Assembly: GCF_005239225.2 (NCBI RefSeq)
Contig: NC_133301.1
Span: 1,679,001 to 1,743,000, forward strand
Length of the DNA: 64,000 nt
Direction of reading: 5' to 3'
Source of the DNA: Populus alba
Taxonomy: Eukaryota; Streptophyta; Magnoliopsida; Malpighiales; Salicaceae
Under the pieces are notes generated by a model, which was not told the origin of the DNA, did no database searches, and saw only the letters and a program-made list of their open reading frames with translations. The position numbers were made by a program, and so were the translations under genes. This document shows, one piece after another, positions 26,001 through 37,262 of this stretch. Position 1 is the first letter of the stretch; every line of letters starts with the position of its first letter.

Positions 26001-28895
26001 ACAATTGGTGTTATACGTGTAAATTCAAAGCTCTCGTGAGCTAATGACATTATCACTTGAGAACACATGCTTGATACATACTAAATCAAGTAGATGTTAA
26101 CTATTCAAGTTCTCAAAAGCGTGTGCTTGATGTCTAGAATCTATGCAACCAAGGCATGAAAAACCCCACTAATCAAGATGAAATTATTATCAAGGCACTT
26201 TAGGATTGGTTGCTCAACGATAATGCCTCTACTAATTAGCAGCATCTTCGTATATACACTATATATATAAATGGTGGCAATGAATACATAGCTTTCACTT
26301 ACATCTAGCTCCATCAACAACACCGCGTCTCATCCCACAAAATTCCCTTTTAGACTCTCTCATCACACTATACGGGGACAGAAGCTTCTAAAGATACATG
26401 AAGAATTAGCCGTAAGTTCACCACCAACCCACTTAAAGCATGACTCCAACCATTCAATATTCATCATAGGAGGAGAATATACAATCTCTTGGTTACCAAG
26501 TGGTTCGTGGTATCTAGCATGCTCTTTGAAGATACACGCATCACTAAACACTTTGCTTAATTTGCAGTAACATTTGACTAACAAATTAATGGAGAATGAG
26601 ATCATTTACCCCCGAAGAAAGTGCAAGAAATTGAGAGAGACGAAAAGGGAATTGGAATCAGAGTTTCAACATCAACCAACAAACAAAGCGGCACTCCACT
26701 AAGCAGGAGGAAGCAAGTTGCTGTTGCATGTGGGGATTGGGGCCGGTGGTCACGAAAGTTATAGCTACCATATGATTGTCCAGATGAATATTAATATTGG
26801 AGCAATATGATTCTGTAAGAAGAAAACAAGTGGACAAAACACTACTTGATCTCTGAATGGGAGCGAGTGGCTGCGAAAGGATTAAATAAAAAGGAAAAGA
26901 AGTCAAAAGGAAGTCACTGTTAACGAGAGAAGAACTTGGATAAGGCACAACATATTTTTGTGTACTGGGCACAGTGGTATGCAATATTGAGGCATCATCA
27001 CTGCAAGGACGCCTAGAGAGAAAATTCTACGCCTTGGATCCAATTTAATAATAACACTGCCGTTGGAAGTCAATTGTGGCTACTTTAGAAATGTATCAAT
27101 GTATTGGCGTGTTGAAAGTGTTCGTCCAATAATATAAGATTTAATGGGATCCGACAAGGAGTTTGTTGGCTTTTGCTTCTTAGATATCCGGTGTACTAGG
27201 GTTTATTTTTGTCGTTATAACCTGTTTTTTGATTTCTTTTTTACTTTAGAAACATTAAATTAATATTTTTTTTATAATTTTAAATTATTCCGCTACCACA
27301 ATTAAAAAATTATAAATAAATATTATTTTAATATATTTTTAATTACCGCCGTAACAAGAATATTATAATAATACATCGGTGTTTGTCAATGGCTTCTCAA
27401 GCTCAGATAGGAAGTGAATTACCAGACCAAGATGAGCATCATTCATTCTCTTAATTTGCATGTCTCCTCCATGATCAACACAGAGAGATTTAGTCTCAAT
27501 ATGCGATATAATTAGCCTCGGAAAAGAAAACAGAAACAAAATCCCAGAGGACGCATCCAATCCAAGAAGCGTCGAGGTTTGGAAAAGAGGGTCTCTCTTC
27601 CTTTCTCTATTTTTTGATGGCCCGAGAGCTTTATAATTCTAAGCTTTACTTATATTGGACATAATAGCCCACGAACCAAAGGATATCCGGCTGGGTTAGG
27701 AATTGAAAACGTCTATGGTTTTCTCTGGAAATGAAAGTCCACCCGAACCTTGAAGTGGGGATTGACCATCTAGCCCCAAATCCACCCAAACCTGTATTTT
27801 AGCATTATAGTAGCTATTGTGGTTACTGCTTACAAAAAATACTTTTAATTACAGCTTTAAAAAAACAAGTAGAAAAAAAAATACATATTTTGTTGTGTTT
27901 AGCTAAAATTATTGTGAAATGAAATTTTACATGAATGGAAAAACAAATTATTTTAGCTTTTGAAAAACAAAAATTTGAAATGTAAATATATAAAACCCTA
28001 TATATAAATTAAAAAAAAAAAATACCTAGATACCGAAGTGAAATGGACAGACAGATTCTATGTACATGCTATTGTGCTTGAGTTGGCTAAATAACAAGTT
28101 GAGCCAAAATCTAAGCATTTGATAATTTAAAGAACACAATACATTTAAAACCTTGATTTTGATAAAGCTTTAGATTTAATGCTTTTTTTCAAAACCATGC
28201 AAACCGAATTCAAAATCCCAAGCAGGGCCTAAGCTCATCATGTTCTCTCTTATATCCTCTCATCTTGTGCAAACCACTTGCAAAACAAAACCATTGCTTA
28301 AAAATTTACCCTAAATAATCTTCTAGCACAAGTACCACCACTACCCCCATGATGTTCTTTTTGAATTTTTGGTATTTTGAGCAAGCAGAGACTAGAATCA
28401 GTCGAGCTCATGAACACAACGATGACAACCAAAACGATTGTGCCACACGGCCTTCCCGAGATTTTTAGAATTCCTGTAAGTAGATTTTTTATAGCCAGCA
28501 GAGACACACGGAGGTTTATCGACCAGAATGATCCAATAGTGAATTGAGGACGGCATAGCAATGGCAATGTTCATGGATCTGTCATTATCTATTAAGGCAT
28601 CTATTTCAACAAGCTAACTCGATCTATTCTCTACTGTCGCTCCCCAAACAACATAGATACCATCTAAAACCAAAATAGAAGAAACCTAATCCTACAGGCA
28701 ACCATTAACTAGACTAACAAACTTAAGCCAATGACTTGGGATCGCATCAAAGATGGTAATAAATACCAAATGCATGGCTTACTGTGTGGCCGCAACTACT
28801 CTGGGACGGACGTCAAAGAGAGCTAGGCAATCAAGGTCCATGGTGTTGGGGACAAGAAACAACTCCAGGCGGCGGTTAAGGAGAGATCTTCAACT
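23046..28895. other. Spacer, no convincing gene
   Basis: From 23.7 to 24.9 kb there is a GGCGGAGGCAGGGGGGCCCGG patch (about 23778) of a kind I associate with degraded DNA transposon ends, then AT-rich sequence. From 25.7 to 27.7 kb the sequence is less repetitive. On minus it contains ORFs of 60-108 codons (for example 26363-26605 and 26658-26984) and a TATAAAG at about 27628-27634 followed by a short ORF at 27363-27560. None resembles a known family. The 28.0-28.9 kb part may include the 3' UTR of the PDS5-like gene. Confidence 0.45.
24580..24705. repeat. Two-copy diverged tandem repeat, about 63 bp
   Basis: ACTATGTT, an A/T-rich middle and TCAATCCTTCTACCT followed by AGTGTTG and TTTATT occur twice in a row, with several substitutions. 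An old small duplication in spacer. Confidence 0.75.
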
Positions 28896-31800
28896 TCAAA
28901 CTCTTCGCCGCTTTTTCCCACTCTTAGCCTCACTCCCTCCTTTGGATGAGCTTCCAGTTTTCACCTTCGCACTTTGCTGCACTTTCTCTGAATCTGTTGA
29001 GGTCTCTTCATCATCAATTTCTTTCACCTTAGATGAGCCAGGCTTCAACTTTCCAGCACCATTGACATCAGATTTGCCACCACTTTTTGAGGCTTTACCC
29101 TTGGCACTAGAGGATGAAACCTTTGGGGTCTCATGCTTGGACTTTGAAATTTTGGGAGTGCTTGTGCCATCGTCCTTGGACTTGCTAGTCTTGGATGTCA
29201 CAAGGTTGTCATTTTTTGATTTGCTGGCGGTTTTTGAAGCATAGTCAGATTTACTTCCACTTTTAGGGGTATGATCCTTGGTTTTGCCACGATCATCTGA
29301 TTTCTTAACTTTCGATTCATCTACAGATTTCCCACCAGTTTTACCGGCTTCCTTAGACTTTCCTCCTGATTTTGCAGATGCAATTTTGGATTTGCTGGAG
29401 GATGCTCCGCTGCCCCTATTGATTAAATATTTATTAGAAACCCAGCAAATGAAACTGGCATAGCTTCAGAAGAGTTATAACAAACCTTTTTGGGGAAGCA
29501 TCCACCTTTCCTTGCTTAGATGACTTATCAGAACTTGTTTTCATTCTCTTCTTCAGGGGCCTGTTTAAAATCATAAAAAAATTAAACCATATCAGGGGAT
29601 ATATTTCAGATCACGCAAGCCACCAAGCTGAGGCCTGCATTTGAAGAGCACAGTCTCTGTATTTCATATCATTTAAGGGTTACACAGGTCACAAGGGGGA
29701 AACAATCAGAAGTTTAAAAACATAATGTAACTGTCAATTGAGAAGCCAATATACAACAATAAAGAGCACATACGCTTCAGAAGAGGTTTCAGGACTTGGG
29801 TGATCAGTTGCTTCTTCCTGTAAATGAAATGTTTTAGCACAAAATGACGAAATCTTGAAAATATAATAGGAGACAAGCCAGGTAGCCGCCCACCTCTTCT
29901 GACTCAGAGTCATCATCAATAAGCTCAAACCTTTGCTTTTTGAGGATTAAAATTTCTTCATCGCCGTCGGTATATACAACCTAGAAAAGTAAGAAGACAT
30001 TTAACTCAGACAGAAAACCCTATCTTTTCTTCTTTCAATTAGTCAAAAACACAGAGACCTGTAAGTATTCATGTCCTCACATGCAGAAGGTTATAAAATA
30101 AAATTAGTCCTTCCAGAAAACAGACAAGACCCAAATAAAAGCAAGAACCCAAATTCTACACCCATGTTTAACTTATATTGACAATCAAGACCAGGCATCC
30201 TTAATAAAGGTCATACCTTATGCTTCTTCTTAATCGGGTCAAAAGATTCAATTTTACCCTCGTAAAATCTGCAAAATCACACAAGGAACATGAGAACTCT
30301 CTATGCATAGTGAAGAGTGCAATGTACTTTTGGCCGATGAGAGAAGGAAAATTAGGGCTAAATATGATAAGTAAAATTTTATTCAACAATAAGGAGAGGC
30401 CCACAAGTGAGGTGGTTGAAGCCAAAGGGGTGCCCATGATTGGAGAAAACTGCTTGGCACGAGAAATAAAATTGTGTAGCCTGAACTTCAATTCAAATGC
30501 ATTAAGATAAAATGCTATAATATGAAGAAAAACAGCCAGGTTGAAATAACGATCATATCACAATTTTGAAAGAAAGGCTATTAAGTACACACACGCACAT
30601 ATACACAAGTACCAGTTCAATAATGGTACAAACATCAGCCTTCAACAATAACTAATGAAAGCATTACTAACAAAATCAAGAAGAGGTGAGAACTCACTGG
30701 CGATCTTTTGGCCACCATACTTTAACCTTTGAACCAACCACATTTTCATCAAATTCTTTAATATCAGATCCCTGCCACAATTATCACTTAATTAGGAAAT
30801 AATCCTAAAGAACAAGTCTCCAAGCCAAAGTAGCATACACAAAGGTATTTTAAATTCAGAGGCTACAGAACCCAAAAAAGAAACACATGTTATACAGCTG
30901 AGATATGTATTTATTCAACCATACATTGTAATACTAGAAAGCAGAACGTTAAAGAATAATATAGGGGACAGGACAGGGAACATAGTGTGTGATTTAACAT
31001 ATAAAATAACCATTTGGAAGTATCGTGGAAATTTAACCAAAAAATTCCAATGTTTCCTTTTGACAATTAGATGCTATAAAATTGTAAATTTGGTAAAACA
31101 AAAACATTTTAAATGGGCATCACATCAGTACTGTCTATCTATGGTTCAGTAAGTAAACCACTCATACCTGATAAGCTACAAACTGAAATACCAAATAAGA
31201 ATCAATTGTTGCAGATATGTATGACTGTAGGTATAAAGAACACATACTTTTTCATCACCACGCTTCCTCTTGGTACTAGTCACAGGGGTCTCCTCCAAGT
31301 GTTGCTCCTCTTTTGCTGATTTTGCAGCTGACTTGGTTGAAGGGGTCTTTTCCTAAATAAATCATGATAACAACAACAAAAAACTTATTAATTAATGGAC
31401 TTAGCAAATAAACAGTAAAATCACAAGTAATGGCAAAGAAAGCTAGTACTTTGTCATCATCTTTAGTTGAACTTTTGGTTGCATGCTTTTCTGAAGCTGC
31501 TTTTCCACGACTCAGACGCTTCTTATCCTCAGATTGCTTTAAAGACAACCCATCATTGCTGCTACTTCCATCCACTTTTTTAGATGACTGCTTCAGCGGT
31601 TTTGCCTCCGATTCACTAGTGGTATTGCTTTCCTTCCTGGATGCATCCGCCTTTTTAGATGACTGCTTTGGCAGTTTCGCCTCTGGTTCACCAGTGGTGT
31701 CACTTTCCCTCTTGGATGAGTCCAACTTTTTAGATGACTGCTTTGGTGGTTTTGCCTCTGGTTCACTAGCAGTGTCGCTTTCCTTCTTGGATGTGTCCAC

Positions 31801-34800
31801 CTCTTTTGATGATTGCTTCAGCGATTTTGCCTCTGGTTCACTAGTGATGCCGCTTTCCTTCTTGGATGCATCTGTCATCATTGGTGTCTTATCCTCACTG
31901 GAAGTCCCAGCAAATGCCTTCTTTCCAGAGTGTTTTTGCGATTTTACTTCTGAGTCACTTGTTCCATCGGATACCTTTTTTGGAACATCATCAGAAGATG
32001 GTGCAGAATGCTTGTTCAAGCTCTCCTTTTTCTTTGATCGTCCACCCTTTTTGGAAACACTTTCATCAGGAGGGCTTTCGCCAACAGATGGGGAAGCGAC
32101 AGGTACAGACTCCCCCTCTGATGCCTTAGGTGAGGAAGGCTGAGTGACAGTTTCTTTTATATTCTCAGAAGATATTGCTTCTTCAACAGATTGATCTTTA
32201 TGAGAACTGGGAATATCCTCGCCGTGAATTTTATCATCTGGCAATTCCTCAGCTTCCTTCTCAGGGCCAGCAGGAAAACTCTCTGAAGGCTCCATCAATT
32301 TTGTTGGAGACTTCTCAGCACTCTTCTTGCTTGTCTGCTCTGCCTCACTTTCTGTGTTTACTACCTTTTCAGCATCTGAAATGGCAGGTTCGCCATTACT
32401 TGGCATATCAATGTTTTTCAACTGATCAGTATGATTATCCTCCTGCTTCTTCAAGGAATATGAATCTGCCAAGGAGTCATCTTCCCCGGTCTGAGCAACA
32501 CCATTGCTCACAGCTGACTTTGGAGATTTGTCATTTGCAGGATCAGCTTGTTTAGGAGTGGCCACTTCTGTTGTTTCCTCTTCATCAACCTGGAGAAAAA
32601 CAAAAACCCAAAAATAAATATAAATTATAAAAAAAAAAAATTAGAAGGGAAGGTGCCATGCCTGAGCAGCAGCAGCTGACAATGTCCCAGCTGGCTTGCT
32701 CTCTTCAGCCTGCAACAAGTCAAGCGCATGTTATGAGAAATCGAATTTGGACCGTAAGAAAAAAATATTGAACCAGTAAACAACTCCCAGCAACAACCAA
32801 ATACCACTTAGTTACCAGTTTCGATTAGATTCGATGCACAATAAACTGTTGACAAAAAAACATCAGAATAAAAAACCAAAAAACTTCCAAATCAAATTTT
32901 TATTAGAGCCAACATACACAAAGTCACAGATGAGCCAATTGCTTGAAGGATGCAATTCCGTACTGGCACAGCAGCAGTCAGGATGGAACCAATCTACTAG
33001 AGTTCGTGGTTTTTCAGCAATAGATATCTTAAATACAAGGCAATACACAAAACAAAAACTTTATGCCAAGCACTTATCAAAAGACTTCTCATCAACACTA
33101 ATAGTAGCAGTTTGACTTATGTGGTGCAACAATGAATATTGGGATATCTAATACACTCGATAAATGATGTGCCAATTCAGTCAATTAAAATTCAGTAATA
33201 AGGAATGAAGTAGCAAAAAACAGTTGAGAATCTTCATTAAATCATCTGGAAAATAAACAGCAATGCCACTAGATATATTAAATACAGCTTAATGATGGCA
33301 GCACAAGATACACCATTAAATGGGTGGTTAAATTAGCACCACAACTAGAATGTTATCTTTAGTAGCACAACAAGCTTACCTTATTTTCATCACCAGCATG
33401 GACATCTTTCTGCTCAATGGTACCAGAGATTTCTTGGCACATTGAACCAACAATATCGCTGTAGTCATGTAAAGATACACCCAAAGATTTCACAGCCTGT
33501 ATCAAGTAAGGTTTAACCTTCGTAGCACAGGTTTCCAGTACTTTCTCTCCCAACTTTTGGGCAACAGGTAGAGCTTCCTGCAAAACAGTAGAAATGGTTA
33601 GTTCATTCACGGAAACGGATGGAAATAAACACAGTGCTTGTGCCCTGATAGAGATAGCTCACCTCATCACCCTTTTTCACACTAGCTAAAAGGGGCGACA
33701 GTAATTCCACAGAGATATCTTCACTTTCTTCTAAGACAAGGGACATGATGGTCTCCATTGATGAAAGGACATTTTCCGGATGATAATCCCTGAAGAAAAG
33801 AATAAACCATCAATAGAAACAAATTAAAGACTAAACAGTCACCATTCAACAGACAATCATTTCCTGATTCATATAACATTACACAGCACACCAGCAATGT
33901 TCATTTGGAACTACACACATAAAATAAAGGTATCAGCTCAATTAAGAAGCAAGAGCAGATAATTTTATCAATATATATGGTTTTGAGCCCATTACACATT
34001 CCATAGTGTAGCCATGGACCATGTTGGACTCGAAATTCATCACAAAATATAACATTAAGCATCACATATGCTGACATTTTGCAGATTAAATCAAACAATT
34101 GACTCAAAAACCCCCCACGTTACCTATATTACTACAGCAAGACCAAAAGTAATCCTTATATCAATGCCAAATGAAATCCTATGTGATCTCTAAAAATGCT
34201 ACGTCACCCAAAGCCTCAAAGGCCAGCCAGCCACAATCATGCATGTGAGACTCAGAAGACAATCAAACAAAAAGGGAGAAGCATATTTGAGCATAATATT
34301 TCTTGCAAAAAACATATAATCTTCAGGGTAATTTTCAGGGCACATAGCTAAAGGAAGCAACTGAAATTCAACAAGTCAGAAAGGGAGCAACTGAAATTCA
34401 AAAAGATGAAAGGAAGCCACCAAAATCAACAAGACAGCATACATAGCCTTTCCAATGAAGATATTCTTCCATACCTTACAGCCTTAAAGAAGTGCTGAAA
34501 CATCTCAATTATCAGTGCATCACATTCAAGATCCAGCATCACCACACACGACCTAACCTTCGCAACAGTTTCAAGAATCGAGGCCCTCTTAACATAAGAC
34601 CGACTAGATTTGTCATCTAGATTTTCAAATGATGATACAATCAGCTGAAAAACTTCCTGCGTGCCCATGAAATTGAAGAAGATGAAAAAACAGAAAGTAT
34701 GATCAAGATAAGGTAACAATACAGCATAAGTTCTAAAGCCATTAAAAATTATAAGATGTCAAAAACCACAGACCTTCATCTGATCATCATCATAAGGTGC

Positions 34801-37262
34801 GTCTGGTGCAGTTATTCTTGTTATCTCACTAATGCATGAGGCAACGGCAACCTTCACATCAATGTTTGAATGCCTAAAGAGTTGATCTGTGACCAGAGCA
34901 TTCTGCGAAGGAGAGAGTGCATTTTGCATTGATTTTAAAGGCGACTGCTCCACTTTTGACAAACAATTCTCAACTTGCTACAATTACACAACAGGGAAGA
35001 AGAAATGATATGAGCAAATGAATAACTTAAAATTGTTTAAATCTCACAGTAAAATTACAGGTAGGAAATTGAGATTTTAATTGCCAACATATCAAAGAAA
35101 AATCAAGAGGAACATAATGCCTCTATTTTCATTGGGGGGTAATTCATCATATTATAGAAAGGTCAAATAATCTCAAACTGATTCCTCCTGCTCTACCCCA
35201 CAAACATAATGACACTCGGACAACATACAGTAGCTTGTAAGCCAAGTAACACCCGATTATAAAAGAAAACCAAAGAAATGAAACCTATCAGTAAGAATGC
35301 AGCAGACGTGAAGACACGTAAATACATGCATGTCCATGATAAATATTGCTAGTTTTCTACCTGCTTCATACCAGAGTGAATAGAGAAAAGAAAACTTTTG
35401 TTCAAACACAGAAAAAACACAGAAAACATTATGCATTTTGAACAGCTGTTTGTAAGGTGTGAATGCCTAAGATACACCAGAGGCTCAACATCCAGGCTCA
35501 AAGTTGCATCATGAGATTCATAACAGTGCAGTGTCAGGTGTCGATAGTGGCCATGGAGAAAGTACAGTTAAAGAAATAACTACAATCATAGAAAGAAATA
35601 ATTTTACTGAAGAAAAAACTCATTAAAGGATACTGCCCATAGAGAAACCATAGGCACCATGAAAGAAATTCACCAAAGCTTTATCAAAGCATCACAAAGT
35701 TACAAAATCAGAAGAGTTGAAGAGTGTCGTCATATTAACTAACAATGAGAGACAAGAAAAGGCAAGCTATAACATCGCTCCTCTTGTTTTCAATGGAAAA
35801 GGGCAAGCATTAACAGAAAGTATTTATGTGAATTGACTTTTATGCTTATTTGGAAGGAAAAGGTCATTCACGCACCCTAAACAACTTTATATCACCGTTC
35901 ACGGTTTCACACATCCTCAGGGAGCTAAAACTGCAATGCAATCAGCAACACAAGCATGCAGTTGGCCTCGCCTGAATTGGAAAACCAGCAATAGTCAACT
36001 ACTATAATCTCCATTTTTGAAGGAGACAATAGATAGAAATCCTACTTGATCCCACCAATTATTCTCTAACAAAACTTTCCATCAAACCAACTGGGCGATG
36101 TGGTATTCGGTCTTTAGGTGTTCTTCTCTTTCTCAATCTCCACTTCGATTTGCTTGATTAACATTAAATGAAGTCATTGATATCATCCAACACAGTGGAT
36201 ATCTAATAACTTCAATTTTCTCATTGTAAAACCATCCTGCCATTAACTATTTATAGTAGCAAAGCTACAATTTCTATTAAGCATGAGAAAAAAAATATAA
36301 GGTACAAAATTTAATAGACCCTTCCAACAAATCTCCTGACCTTTATACTAACATGTCCTTGCTATAAATGCAATATCCAAAGTAATCCCAAATTAAAACT
36401 CAAAATCTAGTGCACGCGCGCACATACCTAGAAACAGACAAGCTACCATATAACCTAATTACAGAATTTCCAACGGTCTCGCAAACTCAAACACCAAAAT
36501 AGACATTATTCAATGCAGAAACCCAAGTTATCACCCCAACAACAAGCCAAAAAACCCGCGCAAGGACATGCTTCAAAATTACACGGGAACACACCCACAA
36601 AACACATGTTATACCATGTGTCAAGTGTGACATAAGAACGTACGAAATGAAAACCTTTCTTGAACTTTCAAACCCGAGTAACCCACTCTCAGGACCTTTT
36701 TCTAATCAATCAGCGCAAAAATCCCCGCCCCATCAAAAAAACTCTCACTAAATTCACTCAATTCCTCTATCTAACTTCCACAAATTCCCATCAAAACACA
36801 CTCAAAAACAAAAGCACACCATCCATCCATACATGCAATTATACCATAAACAACTCCTCCGTTATCACTTCAAAAACCTAACACAGATATAAAAAAACAT
36901 CATTGAAGAAACAGAATCTGCAACCATCAACAACACGTTATGAGAAATCCATCCATGCATGCAATTATACCAAAAACAACTCGACCATTAACACTTCAAA
37001 AACCTAACACAAATATAAAAAACATCATTAAAGAAATGGAATATTCAAACGTCAACAACACGTTAAAAAAAAAAATCAAAAGCCAATCCATGCATTAATT
37101 TACATAAGTCAACAACAATCCACCAAAAAAATACAAAAACAAAATAGAGCTTACATCAAGAAGAGGGAGCAAGTCATCAAGAGAAGAAGGAGGGTTAAGA
37201 AGCTTGGTTCCAGCTTCCAGTAACTGCTGTTCAAGCTCTTTATCACTATTTGACGACGCCAT
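28896..37262 (-). CDS. PDS5C: PDS5 homolog C-like sister chromatid cohesion cofactor, 14 coding exons
   Basis: PDS5 proteins bind the cohesin ring in the nucleus and help in sister chromatid cohesion, meiosis and DNA repair. Exons in transcript order: 37155-37262, 34774-34977, 34475-34656, 33663-33789, 33380-33577, 32662-32709, 31450-32589, 31248-31352, 30698-30771, 30217-30268, 29894-29980, 29774-29817, 29486-29560, 28896-29415. They sum to 2964 nt, 987 aa. Residues 1-273 are the conserved helical N-terminus (MASSNSDKELEQQLLEAGTK at the start). Residues about 274-700 are a Ser/Lys/Glu-rich disordered linker with four 25-residue repeats. Residues about 717-767 are a Tudor-like domain (GSKVKVWWPKDRQFYEGK, then VVYTDGDEEIL). 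The last 200 residues are a Lys/Ser-rich tail ending GKKRRRV, probably nuclear-targeting and DNA-binding. The Tudor domain and length favour the plant PDS5C type over PDS5A/B. Introns are GT-AG except intron 6, which needs a GC donor. Intron 1 is long (2177 bp). Exon ends are hand-derived and phase-consistent. Confidence 0.92.
31573..31872 (-). repeat. Four 75-bp coding repeats in PDS5C-like exon 7
   Basis: Four consecutive 25-codon units, each close to DxSKKESxTxSEPEAK followed by xxKQSSKK, fill exactly 300 bases. A partial fifth unit with the KQS motif follows. Copy number in such arrays often varies between alleles and species. Confidence 0.9.
32590..32661 (-). other. GC-AG intron (intron 6 of the PDS5C-like gene)
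   Basis: The 72-bp intron must start at CAG/GCATGG, because the flanking reading frames join in phase there (AAAAQ to VDEEETT) and no GT donor fits. The acceptor TTTTTCTCCAG is strong. GC-AG introns form a small known class. Confidence 0.75.
34978..37154 (-). other. Long first intron of the PDS5C-like gene
   Basis: An intron of 2177 bases between the 36-codon first exon and the conserved second exon. It contains a two-copy 126-bp tandem repeat but no ORF of note. Long first introns of plant housekeeping genes sometimes carry expression-enhancing elements; none can be singled out here. Confidence 0.8.
36821..37072. repeat. Two-copy 126-bp imperfect tandem repeat in PDS5C-like intron 1
   Basis: The unit ATCCATCCAT(A/G)CATGCAATTA, followed by CACTTCAAAAACCTAACAC and ending near CAACACGTTA, occurs at about 36821-36946 and 36947-37072, with scattered substitutions. 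Confidence 0.85.

Noticed and set aside
28753..29244. A 163-codon ORF on + opposite the last PDS5C-like exon
   Set aside because: The minus-strand reading is spliced in phase with 13 upstream exons and ends in a typical basic tail; the + ORF is its shadow.
31430..32143. A 237-codon ORF on + and other long + ORFs in 31.8-32.6 kb
   Set aside because: They are antisense shadows of the Ser/Lys/Glu-rich PDS5C-like exon 7; composition bias in that exon leaves the opposite strand open.
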